Assembly (NCBI RefSeq): GCF_963678635.1
Contig: NC_087066.1
Location: 8,461,954-8,525,953 of the forward strand
Origin: Symsagittifera roscoffensis
Taxonomy: Eukaryota; Xenacoelomorpha; Acoela; Convolutidae
Reading direction: 5' to 3'
Length of the DNA: 64,000 bases
Shown here: positions 39,501-54,500 of the stretch, piece after piece
How the letters are laid out: each line of letters starts with the position of its first letter
How positions within the stretch are numbered: the stretch's first letter is position 1
Notes under the pieces: model-generated
The model's input: the letters and a program-made list of their open reading frames with translations, nothing else
Databases searched by the model: none
What the model was told of the DNA's origin: nothing
Program-made: the position numbers and the translations under genes

Positions 39501-42500
39501 TGATTTTTTTGCATAAACTTTTTAGATAATAAACAAATTGTTCCCATCTTGAAAACAAATTTATTTATTATTAAACACTCCATACATCCGAAATACTGTC
39601 CCTGTACAGATAAGCTAGAATATCCAGGTTCTAGAATTACCGCGTTAATCATTCCAAAAAACGGAAAGTATTTTCAGATGCACTTCAAAAAAAATGTTTT
39701 GTTAATTTTCTGCCGTCAGGCACATGGGATTGAAACGAATAAATCTTCGACCGGTAGGTCATTCTGAAAAAAGAATCGATAAGAGCACTTTTTTCGAAAC
39801 GTTGAGAAAGTTTTGTAATTTGCATTTTTTCGAAAACTGATTTACGACGGAAATATTCGATACAAAAATGGGGTAACTTCCCAAATGGCATAATTCTCAA
39901 ATGGCATAAAAAAGAAACTTTTCCCAAATGGCTTAAATTTCAAAATTTCATTGTAATTCAAACGTTTTCTATCAATTTCTAATTCTAAAGTTTTGCCAGG
40001 AACGAAAAGAGGTGAACAAGATTTGGAATTAAATGGTTCCATACAAATGTTGAGCGGCAATGTTGTCGGAAAAATTGATCTTATCAGTATAGGAAAAGAA
40101 GCTTATCAATAAACGCAAGCTTATGCTTTTCGCTTTTGATAAAAAAAAATTCTACAATTTTTTCAAGATAAAAGGTCAATGAACATTTAAATTGACAGTT
40201 TGACTAATGTTCTTACATGATTGACGAAAAATTTTTTCTCGATTTTTCTAATGCAACTGTTGCATGAAATTCATGCCATTTGGAAAATTTTTCAATTTCA
40301 TGCCATTTGGGAGTTATGCCATTTGAAACGTAATAAAAAATAGCTTACACAACTGTCTCGACACTTAAAATATTTTGAAACTCGCTTTTTCAAGGTTCAT
40401 CACATTACCCACAGATTTTTCAATTACTTAGTGTTGATAAAAGCAAATCGGGTCATTCTACTTATTTCACCACAAAAAACTCAGTAGCGCTTCATTTGCT
40501 AATTGATTGCGTTGTCGAACTAAGTTCTGGTAATAGATTTCGTTGAAGCTAATCAGATTCGAGCATTTTGATTTCTGATACAAGTGATCAATTTGAGTGG
40601 AAAATTAAAAAAAAAACAGCGAACATTAAGATGTAATTTTTTGGAATTAAACACAACAAACAACAATTTTACTAAATAGACTAAAGGATCTATTTAACAA
40701 TCTCTATGGTATCTACTAAATAATCTCCACCCCTTCTAATAAATACAGTAAATTTGCACTAGATCTTGTTTTGAGAATTCGAATATAGCTGCACTCTGAT
40801 TGGTCGAAAAATCGAATATTTTGATTTACTTAACAATCTCCCCCCGCCTTTCATGAAAAGAAGGTGGGAGATTGTTAAGTAGATCTAGATTAAATTTCAT
40901 TAAACAAATTTGCCATGCTTAAAAACGACAAGCAATGAGATATTTTCGTCATTCAGTATTTGTTACACTTTGAAATTCCTACGCAAAAGAAATCAAATTG
41001 TTTTGGGAAAGGTCACCGGAATATTCGAGTTCGAATGAACCAATTTAGGAAGTTTTATAATTGAAACTAGGGAGGTAATCAAAAGGTGATTATGCATAGC
41101 GTAGGAGGAAATAGACAAAATTTAAACCCTGTTATACATAATTTCACATATTTCAGTTTTTTGTTAAAATGGTTAATTAGTATTGAATATGCGAATTAGT
41201 TCTTCAGATTCTTCCGTCACATAAAACATGTGACGCTACTATGTGCCAAAGAAAATCAATGGCGAAACAACAGATGCCGCGCTGAAATATCATTTATTAG
41301 AAAATTTCGTATTACCCCAAAATACTTGAACTAGTTGAAATATAAAAAATTTGAAACCTGAATAAAAATCGGATTTTGAACTAAATTTTGAAAAAAAAAT
41401 ATGAGCTATCGGAACAAAATCAGAGGATTAATTTCATTAAAGAACCAAAAATTCAAAGCTGATTATATGTACGCAGCAAAACGAACGACAAGCCAATTAG
41501 CGGCAAGTCAATTTCTTATTGTAACTATCTGAACGAAAGACAGATGATTGATTTAGAACGTGAACAAAAAAGAGCTGATTAGGAATTGTGAACAAAAAAG
41601 AATTGAATAGTGTTGAGAACAAAAAAGTATTGAATAGGAATTGCGACCTACAAAAATTGATTAGGAATTGTTGTGAACAGAAACAATATTGAATAGGCAT
41701 GTGAACAAAAAAGTGAGGCCAACTAACTTCTGAAGTGGCACTCCACTCTCCAGCTGTCTTCCCTGAGAGAGGTCCATAGAAATGAAATCCTCCTCACCCT
41801 CTTCCGCCCCTCCTGGCCCTCCCCCTAATTGAGACTGCTTGGTCTGGTTTTTAAAGGCCGCCTTCTGAAACAAAACAAAACTATATTATCAACATTTGTT
41901 CGTGTGCGGTTTTTTCTAGTATGACAATTTCCAGGTAATAGATAACTTGATATAATTGAGTTTGGAAGTATATATTCAATTATTTGGTGATTCTCAACTA
42001 TAAGCTATTCTTAAGTTTTCTTCTTCAGAACATTTGACATGACGTCAGTTAAAATGAGTTCTGTTGGTATAATTAAGCATTCAGTACACCTTCTAATGAA
42101 GAGCTTTTAGTGCCAACAGTAAAAAGTTGACTGAGGGCTGTAACCATTTCAACTACCATTTACGAAAAATGTCAAATTCATTTCCGGAGAAACTTAAAAG
42201 CTAATGAAAATATGTTTGACGTCATTACATACTATGGAAAAAAAACAAATTGGCATTTGACGTTGAACTTAAAGAAAAGGAAAATATATCTTATATTTGA
42301 TCCATAATTCAATGGCATGAAAACAGAAGCATTATCAAAATAACATGCTTTTTTAAGGCGAGCGAAGTAGACAATTGATAATGCATCTATATGCTATAAG
42401 CTAATGGGCAACTTAGATATTAGGACATCCGAGAACATTGAACATTATTTCATAGTCAATTCTAACTCACTTAAGAAAAAAATTAATCGTTCGAGAAAAC

Positions 42501-45500
42501 AATGATCTTTATCAATAAGAAATTTAACAGTAAAGTCAGAAAAATTTCAGTGAACATGGGACACGAAAATATTATATATGCTTTAAAATTTGTTAAATGA
42601 ATTACATTGAGCTTTCATTTTAATTCAACAACTTTTTTGACCTGCTGGAACCGTTCCCATACTACACTGTTGCTTTGAATTAATTGGACAAAATTCAAAG
42701 TTCAAGTTAGTTTTTCTCGAATTCAGTTGACATTAGACATAAAATGATCAGATTACAAAATACTGACGGTATCTGATTTTGCAAAATTAGGGTCTGAAAC
42801 TTTACTCAAAAAAGGGTTCTTTCTCTTTGGCTCCTTAATTCAACGCTTTAAGGTCCGGGTCAACCTATAAGCAAATTACATCAAACTAAAACTGAAATGT
42901 AGCCCAACAAAACTTTAGGAGAGTAAGATCTAAAAATTAGGCAAAGTTTTGCTTTTAAATGATAAAATGGTGTTAACTATTGACCTAAATTTAGAAAAAT
43001 CAGTTTTACCATAATACTTCCGGTAAAAATCGAAGCTTTTTTGTTCTGGTCATTTTTTGTCTAATTTCGATTCAGCTTCAGAAAAACGCTTTTAGAGCTT
43101 CAGATTTTCTTCACTTTGTCCGCTTAATTTGATTCTGAATCAGCACGGTATAATTTCTAATACAAGATAGAAACTTTGTTGTTCCGATTTTCAAAGCAAA
43201 AGACAGAATATTCATGCTTGTGGTGCTTTATTCAGTCATATTTCGAATTATTGGTTAAATTTTTAGGAATAAAACATTAAGCCATTGAAAAGATATCATT
43301 GTCTTGGGCCAAAATTTTAACAGATTTTGCTACCTGTGATCAATTTTTATAAAATTGTTGGGGTTTGAATATGGCTAAAGTGAAATATACAACGCTCGAT
43401 ATGTTGAGTTCTTGTAACACACGTAAGGGGCAAACATTCTAAATTCAATAAAGGTGAGCAATTCGGTCTTTTTGAAACGTTTTAAAATTGACACACTTTT
43501 ACATAGCGTGTGGGAGCCAAAGAAAGGTGAAAATGAAAAAATATACACTTATTTCTTCCATTTTAAAAAATTTTAAGTCGAAAAAAGTTTTCTGGAGCCT
43601 TACGGTTCAGTCAGAACGTACATTTTCCCTGATACGAGGAATCTTTTTTTTTATCTAAGGCCACTTTCAGAATGTTTTTTATTGCAGCTCGGATTCTGTG
43701 GATTGATTTATGAAAACATTTTATAATTCTGTGATATGCATATGTTCAGTCGCTTGTTATGAAACTCTTGATTCCGTCTTAATGAAACGAAATATAATCA
43801 AAACAATATAGCATAAAAAGAATATTTCACTCAAAAAAGGTTCTTACTCTTTGGCTCCTTAATTCAACACTTTAAGGTCCGGGTCAACCTATAAGCAAAT
43901 TACATCAAATTAAAACTGAAATGTAGCCCAACAAAACTTTAGGAGAGTATGATCTAAAAATTAGGCAAAGTTTTGCTTTTAAATGATAAAATGGTGTTAA
44001 CTATTGACCTAAATTTCAGAAAAATCAGTTTCACCATAATACTTCCGGTAAAAATTGATTATATTTCGTTTCATTAAGACGGAATCAAATTACGAGTTAC
44101 TGTCAAGGTTTACATTGAAAGAATAGAACTAAAATGAGATCAGAGATTTGTTCTATTAGATAGTTGGAAAACTTATGGATTGTTATTGATTTTAAACACT
44201 TCGAAACTAACTGTGAAATTCCTGGTGTACTGATACTGAACGACATCTTTTAATTTTTCGGATGTTAAGATTAGTATAAAAATTAGGCCCGTTTTCTTTC
44301 CCCACCTTAAATTAGCAAAAAAATCTATGGGTGAAAGGAGAAATTAAAATTGAGGATAAAGACCAAATCTTTTCATATTTGCCCATTCAGTACACATGCC
44401 ATTTTTTTAACAATCGACAATCGAACAATGTGAACAAAAATTATACTAGTAAAATATTGAAGCTGAGGTGGAAAAAGAGCCACAAAGGACTACCTCTTGA
44501 AAAATTCTTTCTTCTCAGAAACATTATATTTTGGACGTTTTCGACGCCCACTGTATAAATAAATTAGAGACACGTTACTACGATTCAATCAGTTTTTACG
44601 CGCCATTTCACCAATTGTAATTGGAGATGGTATTTACTTTCGTTTTAGCAAATTAATTTCAATAGAACTCAGAAAAAAAATCTAGACCAAACCGCGAAAA
44701 ATCAAACTTTAGAGTAATCAAATTTCCTGAAAAAACTAACCACACGACCTAAAAAAAGTGCTCACTTCATTCATTGATATTTAGGCATATCTATCAGATG
44801 GCCGATAAGTGAGAAAAGCTCGAGGAAACCGAAAAAAAGTTCATTGAAAATGTTTAAGCCTTGTTTAACTTTCGAAGGAAAAGATACATCACGTTAGAAC
44901 TCTCAACTTTAACAATTGGCGATGATTGACGCTTCTTTATCCATCTTCTTCTGTGCCAAGGGCCAAAATTATAAGATGGCAATTGATACTCTACGTAATT
45001 CCATAAGATCTGTGAACAAACTTGTTAACAGGAAAAACAAATTACTACCGACTGGCAATAACCCCCGCCAACCGCCTAGGTAAAAAAAGAATTATTAAAA
45101 AAAAACAGTTCATTCTTTCTTTGAACAAAAAAAAACATGGAAAAGGGTCTATAACTTAAGCCATTAACCCAATCGGAGCAAATTGGATCAATATGTAATT
45201 TTTTATCTATTCCGCTGGAAAATCTACAAATTTAAATCCTTTCACGCATTTTGCGACTTTTACCTTTTAAATGTTTGATAGTGGAGTTTGTCTTCCTTTT
45301 AAGAAAGGAAATGAACTGAACTGAAAAAGAAATCCAAAGTCAAACCATGAAAAAAAACAAATTTGATCTTAACTAATTTTGACTTTTTCAAAAAAAAAAC
45401 ATCACTGATCAGAAACATCCTAATCAGCCAGCAAACATACCCTTCATAGTTGATAAAACAGATCGTAAAAATCCAAAGCCAACAAAATTGAAAAAATATA

Positions 45501-48500
45501 TATAGCCAACAGACAGTTGGATAAAAAAGTCTGTTGCTTATAAATCAATTGGTGTAAAGTCAGTTGGTTAAGAGTCAGTTGGTTAAGATTCAGTTGGTTA
45601 AGAGATATAAAACAACTTTGAAAATTCGAAATAAAAAGTATATCGCTTCACAGCTCTTTGAACTTAAAGAACAATTTATGATCGACGCGTTTTTGATAAA
45701 ATTAAATCCAATTGAGAAAACTGGATCAATAGGTAAAGTTTTTATTCCGCTGAGATTTCTGAAAAATGAATTCCTCTTTCGAAACTAGCGTTCACGTTTC
45801 TCGTGACCTTTACAACTTCGTAAATGGAGAGTGCAACTAACCTAACTTTTAGATGATATTGATTAGAAATTAAAAAAAATAGCCAACTGACAATTGGAAA
45901 AGAGTTATAAACTCAAGTAAACGGAAAAAAATCTTTGTTGAAAACATCTCAATTTTTATTCCGCTGGAAACCTAATTAAATTCCACTTTCGAAAGTAGAA
46001 ATTGTTCTACGTTTTTTGCACTATTTCCATGTTCGTATTTAGAGAGGGTCATTTACGTATTTTTCAGTAGATGGATTTAACTTGAACTCAAAATTATTAT
46101 GTATGAAAGCACGTCGGTAGTTATTAGAGCATTTTAAGACTTTTCCTGAGAAAAAAAACATAGCGAACTAACAGTTGGAAAGAGTAATGAACGCAAGGAA
46201 ACTGAAAAAAAACGGACTTGTTTTTTCAAGCGCATTCAACTTTTGAATTTCGAAGAAAAAATAGATGGCCTTAAAGCTCTTTGAATTTGTATAACAATTT
46301 ATGATGGACACTTTTTTGTTAAAATTGGATCAACACGTAACACATTTATTTCGCTGAGAAATCTGAAAATTTATTTCCTTTTTCGAAATCAGAAGTCGAT
46401 CACGTTTTTCGTGACCTTTACACTTTTGCTGTTCGATAGTGGAGTTTGCCTTCCTTTTAACAATGGAAATGCACTTGAACTTGAAAAAAAATCAAAAATC
46501 AAACTGCGAAAAATCAAAATTTATCCTGAAAAAAAATAAGCAAGACCTACGTTCACTACTTTTAACAAAAAAAAACACAAATTCCTATATAAGAGTCTTC
46601 ACTACGTTCATTACTCTTAATAATGCATGCCCCTATAGACCTAAAAGTTTTCATAAATGCATGAACGCACTTCCGGGAAAAAATAGAGATTCAATGAATA
46701 TTAAAGCATTTGACGTTTCATCAGGACCTATACTACGGTCATTAAGCTTTAAAAATCGAACACAAAAATAGGCAACCTAGGTGACCTCGCATAAGAAACT
46801 AATTCGATTGACGATTTCTTGCCGCATTTGCATTTTTGCTATTGGAGAGCTAAAATTTTTCCTGGAAAAGAATTAAGCGAAAAATCACTTCATTCATTAA
46901 CAATTACGAATGCAGTCAACAGTGTGCAAGTCACAAAGATCACGTTATCGAACAGAAAAAAGAGCAGCTTTGAATTGATAGGGTCCATGGAGTTCATGTA
47001 GTCTGCGAAACAGTCCATATTTCGCTATAAAATCTTACGACTTTTGTTAGTTCATACATCCACATCCGCCTTTGAAGTGTCTTGAACTAACCTTCATTAA
47101 ATGATCCTCTTTTTTCAATTAACCATGCGTTAGCAATCAAACCTGCAGAAATATTTCATACTCTTCCACGTACAACAAAAAAATGTTAAGGGCGAAATAC
47201 CTGAAACTACAACAAGCTTTGTTAGTTTATTAATTTCTTTGTGACAATTGCAATATTTCAATTTGTTTGACTTTAGGTCTGCAGTTAAACTACATGAAAC
47301 TTTTCTGCAAAAAGAGTGTCAAAAGAAAAGAAATGAAACAGTTAATTCAGAAAAAGATCATAGAAGACCAATCTTACACAAGAAACTAAGGAAATGTGCA
47401 ATCTCTCACATGATTTACTCAACATTCTCTCGCCATTCTGTAGGTGGGGGCAAATGTAATCCATTGAGCTTGAAGCTTCCGCATTGTTTATCATAGTATA
47501 GAAGTCTAGAGCATATACAAACATATAGACGCTTATCGAGGTCTCCCACTTTGATCGCCAACTTTTCCCCAAAATTTCTATGACTGACCATTAATTTTGA
47601 AGAGAGTACACCGTTAAAACTCATTTTCAAATCCGAGCATTAAAGAGAGCCTTAAAAATGGTTATGATTAATTTTCAAACATTAATTGCCTGCAACTAAA
47701 TTACCCGTGAAATTTAACAAAATAGGATTTGACTGTTTTGATAGATTACGTAAAATCAAATAAGCTGATTTAAATTTTAAAACTGTTAATACTTTTCAAA
47801 TTTACACCGACCCCCGTCATAGAATCTGCCCACGAAACTGATAGCACAATTAGAGAATGTTGAATAGATCCAAGCTCGAAAATCGAAAACTACCAATCAA
47901 ACTAAGTTAGCAAGAAAAGAAAAATTAACAAGTGTAATCATCAGTTAAATTTCCAATCAGTTTTCCAGTTGACTCCTTTATTTATATGAGCAAATTTTTG
48001 AAAGGATGATTATGATGACGATGCAATCTACTGAGAAGCTTTTCTACTTCTAACTCAAGTGATCTGCGGGTGATCAAATGATGACGTACACTTGAGAACG
48101 CGTGATTTGCCCTTCCTCCTTTTCCTATAATGGAATGATGATCATGTTTCGGTGACTTCCTAATCTCAATTAGAGCATCCTGTAACTTTTCCTCCCGTGA
48201 TTTGAGAGCCTCAATGCTCTCTTCGCACTCATCCACCCTTTGCATGGCTCTTTCTTTCGCTTCTACTTCGTGTTTTAATTCGGAGGCAAGTCGGCGCTTC
48301 TCGTGCTGATTGTCCAAGAGGTCTTCTCTCAATTGTTCCAGCTGCATTAACGGTCAACAAAAACAGGATAGAATAGAGAAAGAAAGAGAAAATTCACTCA
48401 AAATGCGTCACACAAACAGAGAAAAAAACACACCACATCGCAGCATATCCTTAGTTAATGATAGATTGAAAACCAGACTTTTGTTTCAGATGCTCCATTA

Positions 48501-51500
48501 CATACAACTGTTGTTCAAGCTGGGTTACAAGTTGAAAAGAAGATTCGGATTGGTAGTTGACAGAAGATTAAATTTAGGTCAAAAAGAAAAAACAAAATCA
48601 ACAGCGAATCGCCTGATACTATTAAATTATGACATTTACGGGATCTTAGCATTTGTGATAACGAGTTTTTGATGAAAGTTTTTTGGTAATCGTTAATTCA
48701 ACTGTATTCTTTGTTGTTTGCTCATGAAGGCACCACTCGATAGGCAGCTAATTCGCCTTTTTAGGGTTCATCCAAGACGGAATATTTTTTTTGTTTTGAG
48801 GTATGTAAATAACAATCGAGCCTGTTCCCTTCTTTAAAAAAAACGAATTTATTTATTATTACATAATTTTGGGACATAGTCACTACGTAATTTTTTATGA
48901 CCAGAGAAGTAAGACGATGTGATGTACCTTCTGCTGTGCGTCCGGTTGCTTCTCCCTCATCTCCTCCAGAATAGACAGTTTGATTGACAGTTCAGAGTTC
49001 CTTACTTCCACATCAGAGTTCTTCTTCAGCAGAGAATCCACCTGAACACGATATTTTATCCAAAATGCGAAAATGGCATCCAATCATCAATTTGAAATTC
49101 TTCCTTTAATCGAGCAAATTTGTATTCAATTTAAAAGCAGTGTCTTACGAAGTACCCCATATAAACGAGTAATTAATAGTCAAGCAAGCAGTTGGGATTA
49201 TATAAAATGAAAGTCAAAGAAGGGAAACGGGCGAAACATGGGCTCTTTTCCAGTTTCCCACCCCCCTCGTAAAATTTCAAAATAAAGCTGTTCAAAAATT
49301 GTTCACACGGCATTTTGCATGTAAGAAATGTTGTGAAAATTTGTTCACCTGTTTACGCTGACACGTTTTAATGCAGTTTATAACATGAAAAGTCATTTTA
49401 AATAAGTTTTCATATATCAAATTTCCGAAAAAATTAAGGGGGGACTGGAAAAGAGCCGAAACATGCCTACCCGTAACTAACACTTGAGAACTACAAAGCA
49501 ATCGCTTTTTGTTCCAACCATTGAAAATGAGGGGAAACTTTAGTCTTCGGACGTTTTTTTAGTTCTACGCAAAATCAGACACCACATATAATCATCGGAA
49601 TGGGCGCAGTGTCATATCATGTAACAGCTTTGGGATTGGAACGACATTTTCAGCTTTCTCGGTGTCAACAAACGGTTTGAAAATTTCTCATTATTCAAAA
49701 AACCGAACAATTTTTTGTCAAACTTCCAGCGAAAAAAATCAAGCGAGCAGGATACCTGTAAAGTATAAGCTGTTACCCTTGTATTTAAACACTGCAAACT
49801 TAGTTCTACTCCAGCAAATTTGGTTTTAGTTTTTTAGCGCCAACTTGGAAATTCAAAACTTCATAAATTCAAAAAATACAGCCGCAAAAAATTGAAAGCA
49901 TTTTCAAAAATTTTTTGTTTTTCTAGTCAATTTTCGAAGACATCTGTTGCGCGATATGCCAATTTTACTATGACTATCGAATAATTCCAAGTTCTAGGCT
50001 TTCGATTAGATCAGAAAAACATTTGACAGAAAAACTATTTTGTAGTTTAAGAATATGGTCGGAACATTCTGTGCAACTTGCAGAGCAACGGGCAAGCCTC
50101 GTTTGCTTTTATGTTCAGAAATTGTCTTACTGTGCTTGGAAATTGTCATCGCACTTGCATTTTTGATGCGTCAGTTGAAATCTGTTCCTTTTCTGTCAAA
50201 GAATAAGTTTAATGTTTTAAAACGTTTTCACCGAAAAAAAATCTTCCTTTTTCTCTTTGAGAAGCAAAAAAAAATGAACTAGGGATCAATAAAATGGTAA
50301 TTACAAGTATCTTCAGCTCCTAAAAACTCAGAAGCTTAAAAACTCCTCATGCTAAATTTTTAGTTATTCAGTGGAAAACATTTCGGCACCTCTTAAAAAA
50401 TACATTTAACGATTTCTAATCCAGTCTCTAATATTCCAGCTTCTGACCTGCTTCCTGAGCGAGTCGACCTCCTTCTTCAGCTGGAGAACCTCCTCCTGGC
50501 TCATGCGCCTCAGCTCCTCCTGGTCCTTGAGTCTGGCCTCCGCTATGGCCAGATCCCTCCTGCACTCACTCAGTGTCTCCTGCAACTCCAGAGTGTGCCT
50601 GTCTGTCTCTCCTCGAGTGTTCTGGTCGCGCTCACTCCACGAGGCTGTCTGTATCTTCAGCTGAGCTGCCAACTGAAAATAATCTATTCTTATAATTCAA
50701 AACTAATATTTTTTGGTTTATTTCATATTCAAAACAATTCATTTTTTATCCATAATTCAGTAATTTTTATCCATAATTTTTGAATGTAAAACAACTCACT
50801 TTTTACAATTTAAAGCTATTTCAAAGATTTTTGATCATAAACTTTTGAATTTTAATTAATGATTTTATCTTGGTTTGCTTATTTAAAGATATTCAATGCA
50901 TACGACTAAAGAATCTCTCAAAACAGGGTCGGAATTTCTTAAGCAAACTTATATTCGACTAGATTCAATGTTATAGATAATCAGCGCACTTTTCTTCATT
51001 AAGTTGGTCGTTCCTAAGTTCATGAGTTTTTTGTCATGCGTTTTTACATGGGGTTTGTGACCAGTCTGAGCAAAGTGAGGCCTGATAATGTGACTTGTAA
51101 AACTTCAGTTAAATCAAACTATTATCCAGTGCTGATTTAAATTAACCGGACAAAACGCGTTAAACTTGAAATTTAAAACGCGTTTTTCTCAAATTGGGTT
51201 GAGCTTAGGTGAAAATTCATGAAGACAAAACTTGTTTAAAATTTTAGCAGAATTAATATGGTGTAACTTGTTTTGCGAAATTCGGGCCCAAAATTTTACC
51301 CCAAAAATGGGTCATTTTGGCTTTTCTTAGTTAATCAAAAAAATAAGCCAAAATACCCAATCGATCACAGACATAAATATATCAAAGTGAGCTTCTTATG
51401 TAGCCCAACAAACTTTAACAAGGGTATATTCTCCAAAAACAAATTGCAAATCGTTTAAAAATTGTTTCTAAAAAAAGTTGGTATTTTTTATAGTAAAAAC

Positions 51501-54500
51501 GACCTTTTTTGTTTATCAAACAAAAATAAATTAACTTACACAAAGTTTTCGAAAATATACACTTCTTAAAGTTTGTTGGGCTACATAAGAAGCTCACTTT
51601 GATATAATTATGTCTGTGATCGACTGGGTATTTTTGGCGTAATTTTTGATTAACTAAGAAAAGCCAAAATGACCCCTTTTTTGGGGTAAAATTTTGGTCC
51701 AGAATTTCTTAAAACAAATTAAACCATATTAATTTTGCTAAAATTTTAAACAAGTTTTGTCTTTACGAGTTTTCGCCTAAACTCAACCCAATTTGAGAAA
51801 AACGCGTTTTAAATTTCAAGTTTAGCTCGTTTTTTCCGGTTAATTTAAATCAGCAATGTGTTATCCAGTGGATAGAATACGAAAACCTATTAAAGGGAAG
51901 AGACGCTACGTGTTTTAAAACATGAAACATAGTATTATATTTATGTAATCTCTTGGCGCTACTTAACCAGTTGGTATATCTATATAAATTATAGAAATCT
52001 GTTATAATACGTTATTATTGAAACCTAACATGTTATGTACTAGTTATTATGAGTTTCTGACACTCACATGCTTTCGAGGTCAGATCCAAATGAAAACAGA
52101 TGCTCGTTAAACAGAATGAATTTAAGTTGATCTACTTCTTATTTCGTACGCAACTTAGAATCTCAATCCAGACTATACTGCATAGACAAACCGTGGGTAT
52201 AACATGGCGCAGCCAGCAGTTACAAAAACCCATTGGGAATCACGCCGTCTGGCAGAAAGCCTCAGCGGAACCACCGTTAGAGTGCGACAAGTGGAATCAA
52301 CAACTTTTCCTCGGCATCATCGCGAAGGACTGATTAAACTTAACAAAGCTCTTACAAAACCCCCCAGCTATACGTAAACCTCAAGAACCGGGGTACGAAC
52401 TCTCTATCGAGGGGGAATCCGACGAGCAAGTTCGAGATTGCAATCTAAGCAACCAAGAGAAACGGGTAGCATGGGAAAACCAATGTCAACATTTGGACAA
52501 TCTTGGCCCAACAGTAGGCGGAATTCCGTGGGAAGAAGCGGACATCAACTGCAGGAGCTATATCTACTTGTGTTTGGGAACTGAAGGTCAAAGAAAAGTG
52601 ACTCAATACTATCCGGATCTCAGAATTCAGGAAATTTCGATCAGAGATTTCTGGGACAGACTACAACGACTCTTCGTAAAGGAACGAAACGTGACATTTG
52701 ACAGATACGAATCATTTACAAGAAAACAGGGGAAGACATAAAACTTAGAGCAGTACCACTGCCTCCAGACGGAACTGGTGGTAAAAGGAAATTTCAAATG
52801 CCCCAACTGCAATGATGGTCGGCTTGAAACAGAGATCATCCGGTACTTGTTTACCGCAAACATGTCGAACGACGAGGGACAAAAAGACCTCTTGGCCGAA
52901 ACGAAAACACCGGACAGGCGCTAGATTATGCGATCAGGAGGGAGAAAGGTTTAGAAAACCAATTGGTTATCCGACAACAAGGATCTCCAACGTCTACTCA
53001 AGTATCTAACATGAAAACCGAACCAGTTGGTTTCATTCAAAAAAAGAGGTAACAACAATAATCGTTATCCAACAAGGGGGGCCGCGGACGATATCCGCAA
53101 CAACAACAAAGGGGGAACTCCGACGACAAACAACAGACCAAAAGTCACAATGCTTTAAATGTGGTAATACTTTCGGCATAGGGCACCTCCAAAAAAGCCC
53201 GGCCAGGGACAAAATTTGTATTAAATGCAACAAACGTGGACACTACGCACAATTATGCAAATCATCTGACCTAAACGCAATTCACGATGAACAGACAGTC
53301 GAATCATTATCGCAGGACACGGATGTAGCAGCATACGTTAATTACATGCAAGCCGGTGATCTCATTCCCGGCTGGGAGCTAATCCACCCGGACGATTCGA
53401 CAACGAATACAATCCGATTCGAAAAAAAAACAGTTGGACAATTAGAAGAAACAGATCTGAAGGGCCAATTAGTGCGAGTTAGGTGTGGAAAAACAACCTG
53501 TAGTTCATTGCGGACACAGGCTCACCCACGTCGTTTATAAACCAAAAGACTGCAAATCAGATAATGACGACAGTTAAATCAGCCAAACGGATAAAAACAG
53601 ACGAAAACGACGATGGTTTGCTACAATGGATATAAAATCCCATCGTTTGGACGAATCATCGCACCCATCGAATCAGGTGGATGGACGATCAAAACAACAT
53701 CCCTAATCGTAGACGACAGACGCGCAAATATATTGGGAAGAAACCTTCTACCCTTGATTGGAGTTCAACTACAACAGCAACCAGCTGGTAAGTCAGTTCA
53801 TGCTATATCAGATGACTTGAATTGTTCAGATGCAAAAATACCCAACTGGGTAAAATCCACATATCCGGGGTTATGTACACGAATTGGAAGAGCACGGAAC
53901 CAAATAGTTCACACAACATTTCTCCAGGAATTTAAAGCGTTGCAACAAAAGGGCCGAAGGATCCCAATACATATTCAAGAGAAGGTGGAGCAAGAAATCA
54001 GATCCCTCACAGACCAAGGCTCTATTGTAAAACTTGAAAAATGTAGTGACCAGCAGTTTATAAGCCCGATAGTAATCACAGTGAAGAAAGATCAATCAAT
54101 AAAACTAGCGATGGATTCCAAACAGATTAATAAAATGATACACAAGAACAAGTATCAGATGCCAAATATAGACGTACTCCTTGATAACGTCGCTCAATCA
54201 GCACAGGAAGGTCACAACAAACCGGGCACTACACTGTTCTCAACAATTGACCTTAGGTACGCGCACAGTCAACTAAAACTCAGCGAGAATACTCGAAAAC
54301 AATGTAATTTTAGCATCATTGGGGGCAAACTGGAACGACAAGCGACTGGAACGTATCAGTTCCAAACAGGTTTTTACGCCCTTACTGATATTTCTGCCGA
54401 GTTCCAGAAAGCAATTGACCTTACTCTAAACAATGAAAAAGATACATTTGCCTTCCTGGATGATATATTGATTATATCCCACGGTACAAAAGAAGATCAT

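Larger units (their letters stand above)
33878..41727 (-). other. Intron 11
   Basis: Holds palindromes, a hAT-like fragment, SINE-like copies and three R1 copies, an AAATGGCAT foldback and a minisatellite at its 5' end. The 34.3-34.85, 36.6-37.2, 38.4-39.1 and 40.9-41.5 kb segments hold nothing I recognise. Confidence 0.6.
41865..48089 (-). other. Intron 10
   Basis: Contains the 484-bp Tc1-like element, a diverged R2, a duplicated MITE interior between inverted repeats and a cluster of R1 copies (44.6-46.6 kb). Between 41.9 and 42.6 kb and between 46.8 and 47.95 kb I see nothing beyond AT-rich DNA. Confidence 0.6.

Noticed and set aside
46439-46771. 110-codon ORF within an R1 copy
   Set aside because: Not kept in other R1 copies, so likely chance.
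48310-48672. 120-codon plus-strand ORF
   Set aside because: Opposite strand to exon 10 and its intron. No start context, splice sites or recognisable domain.
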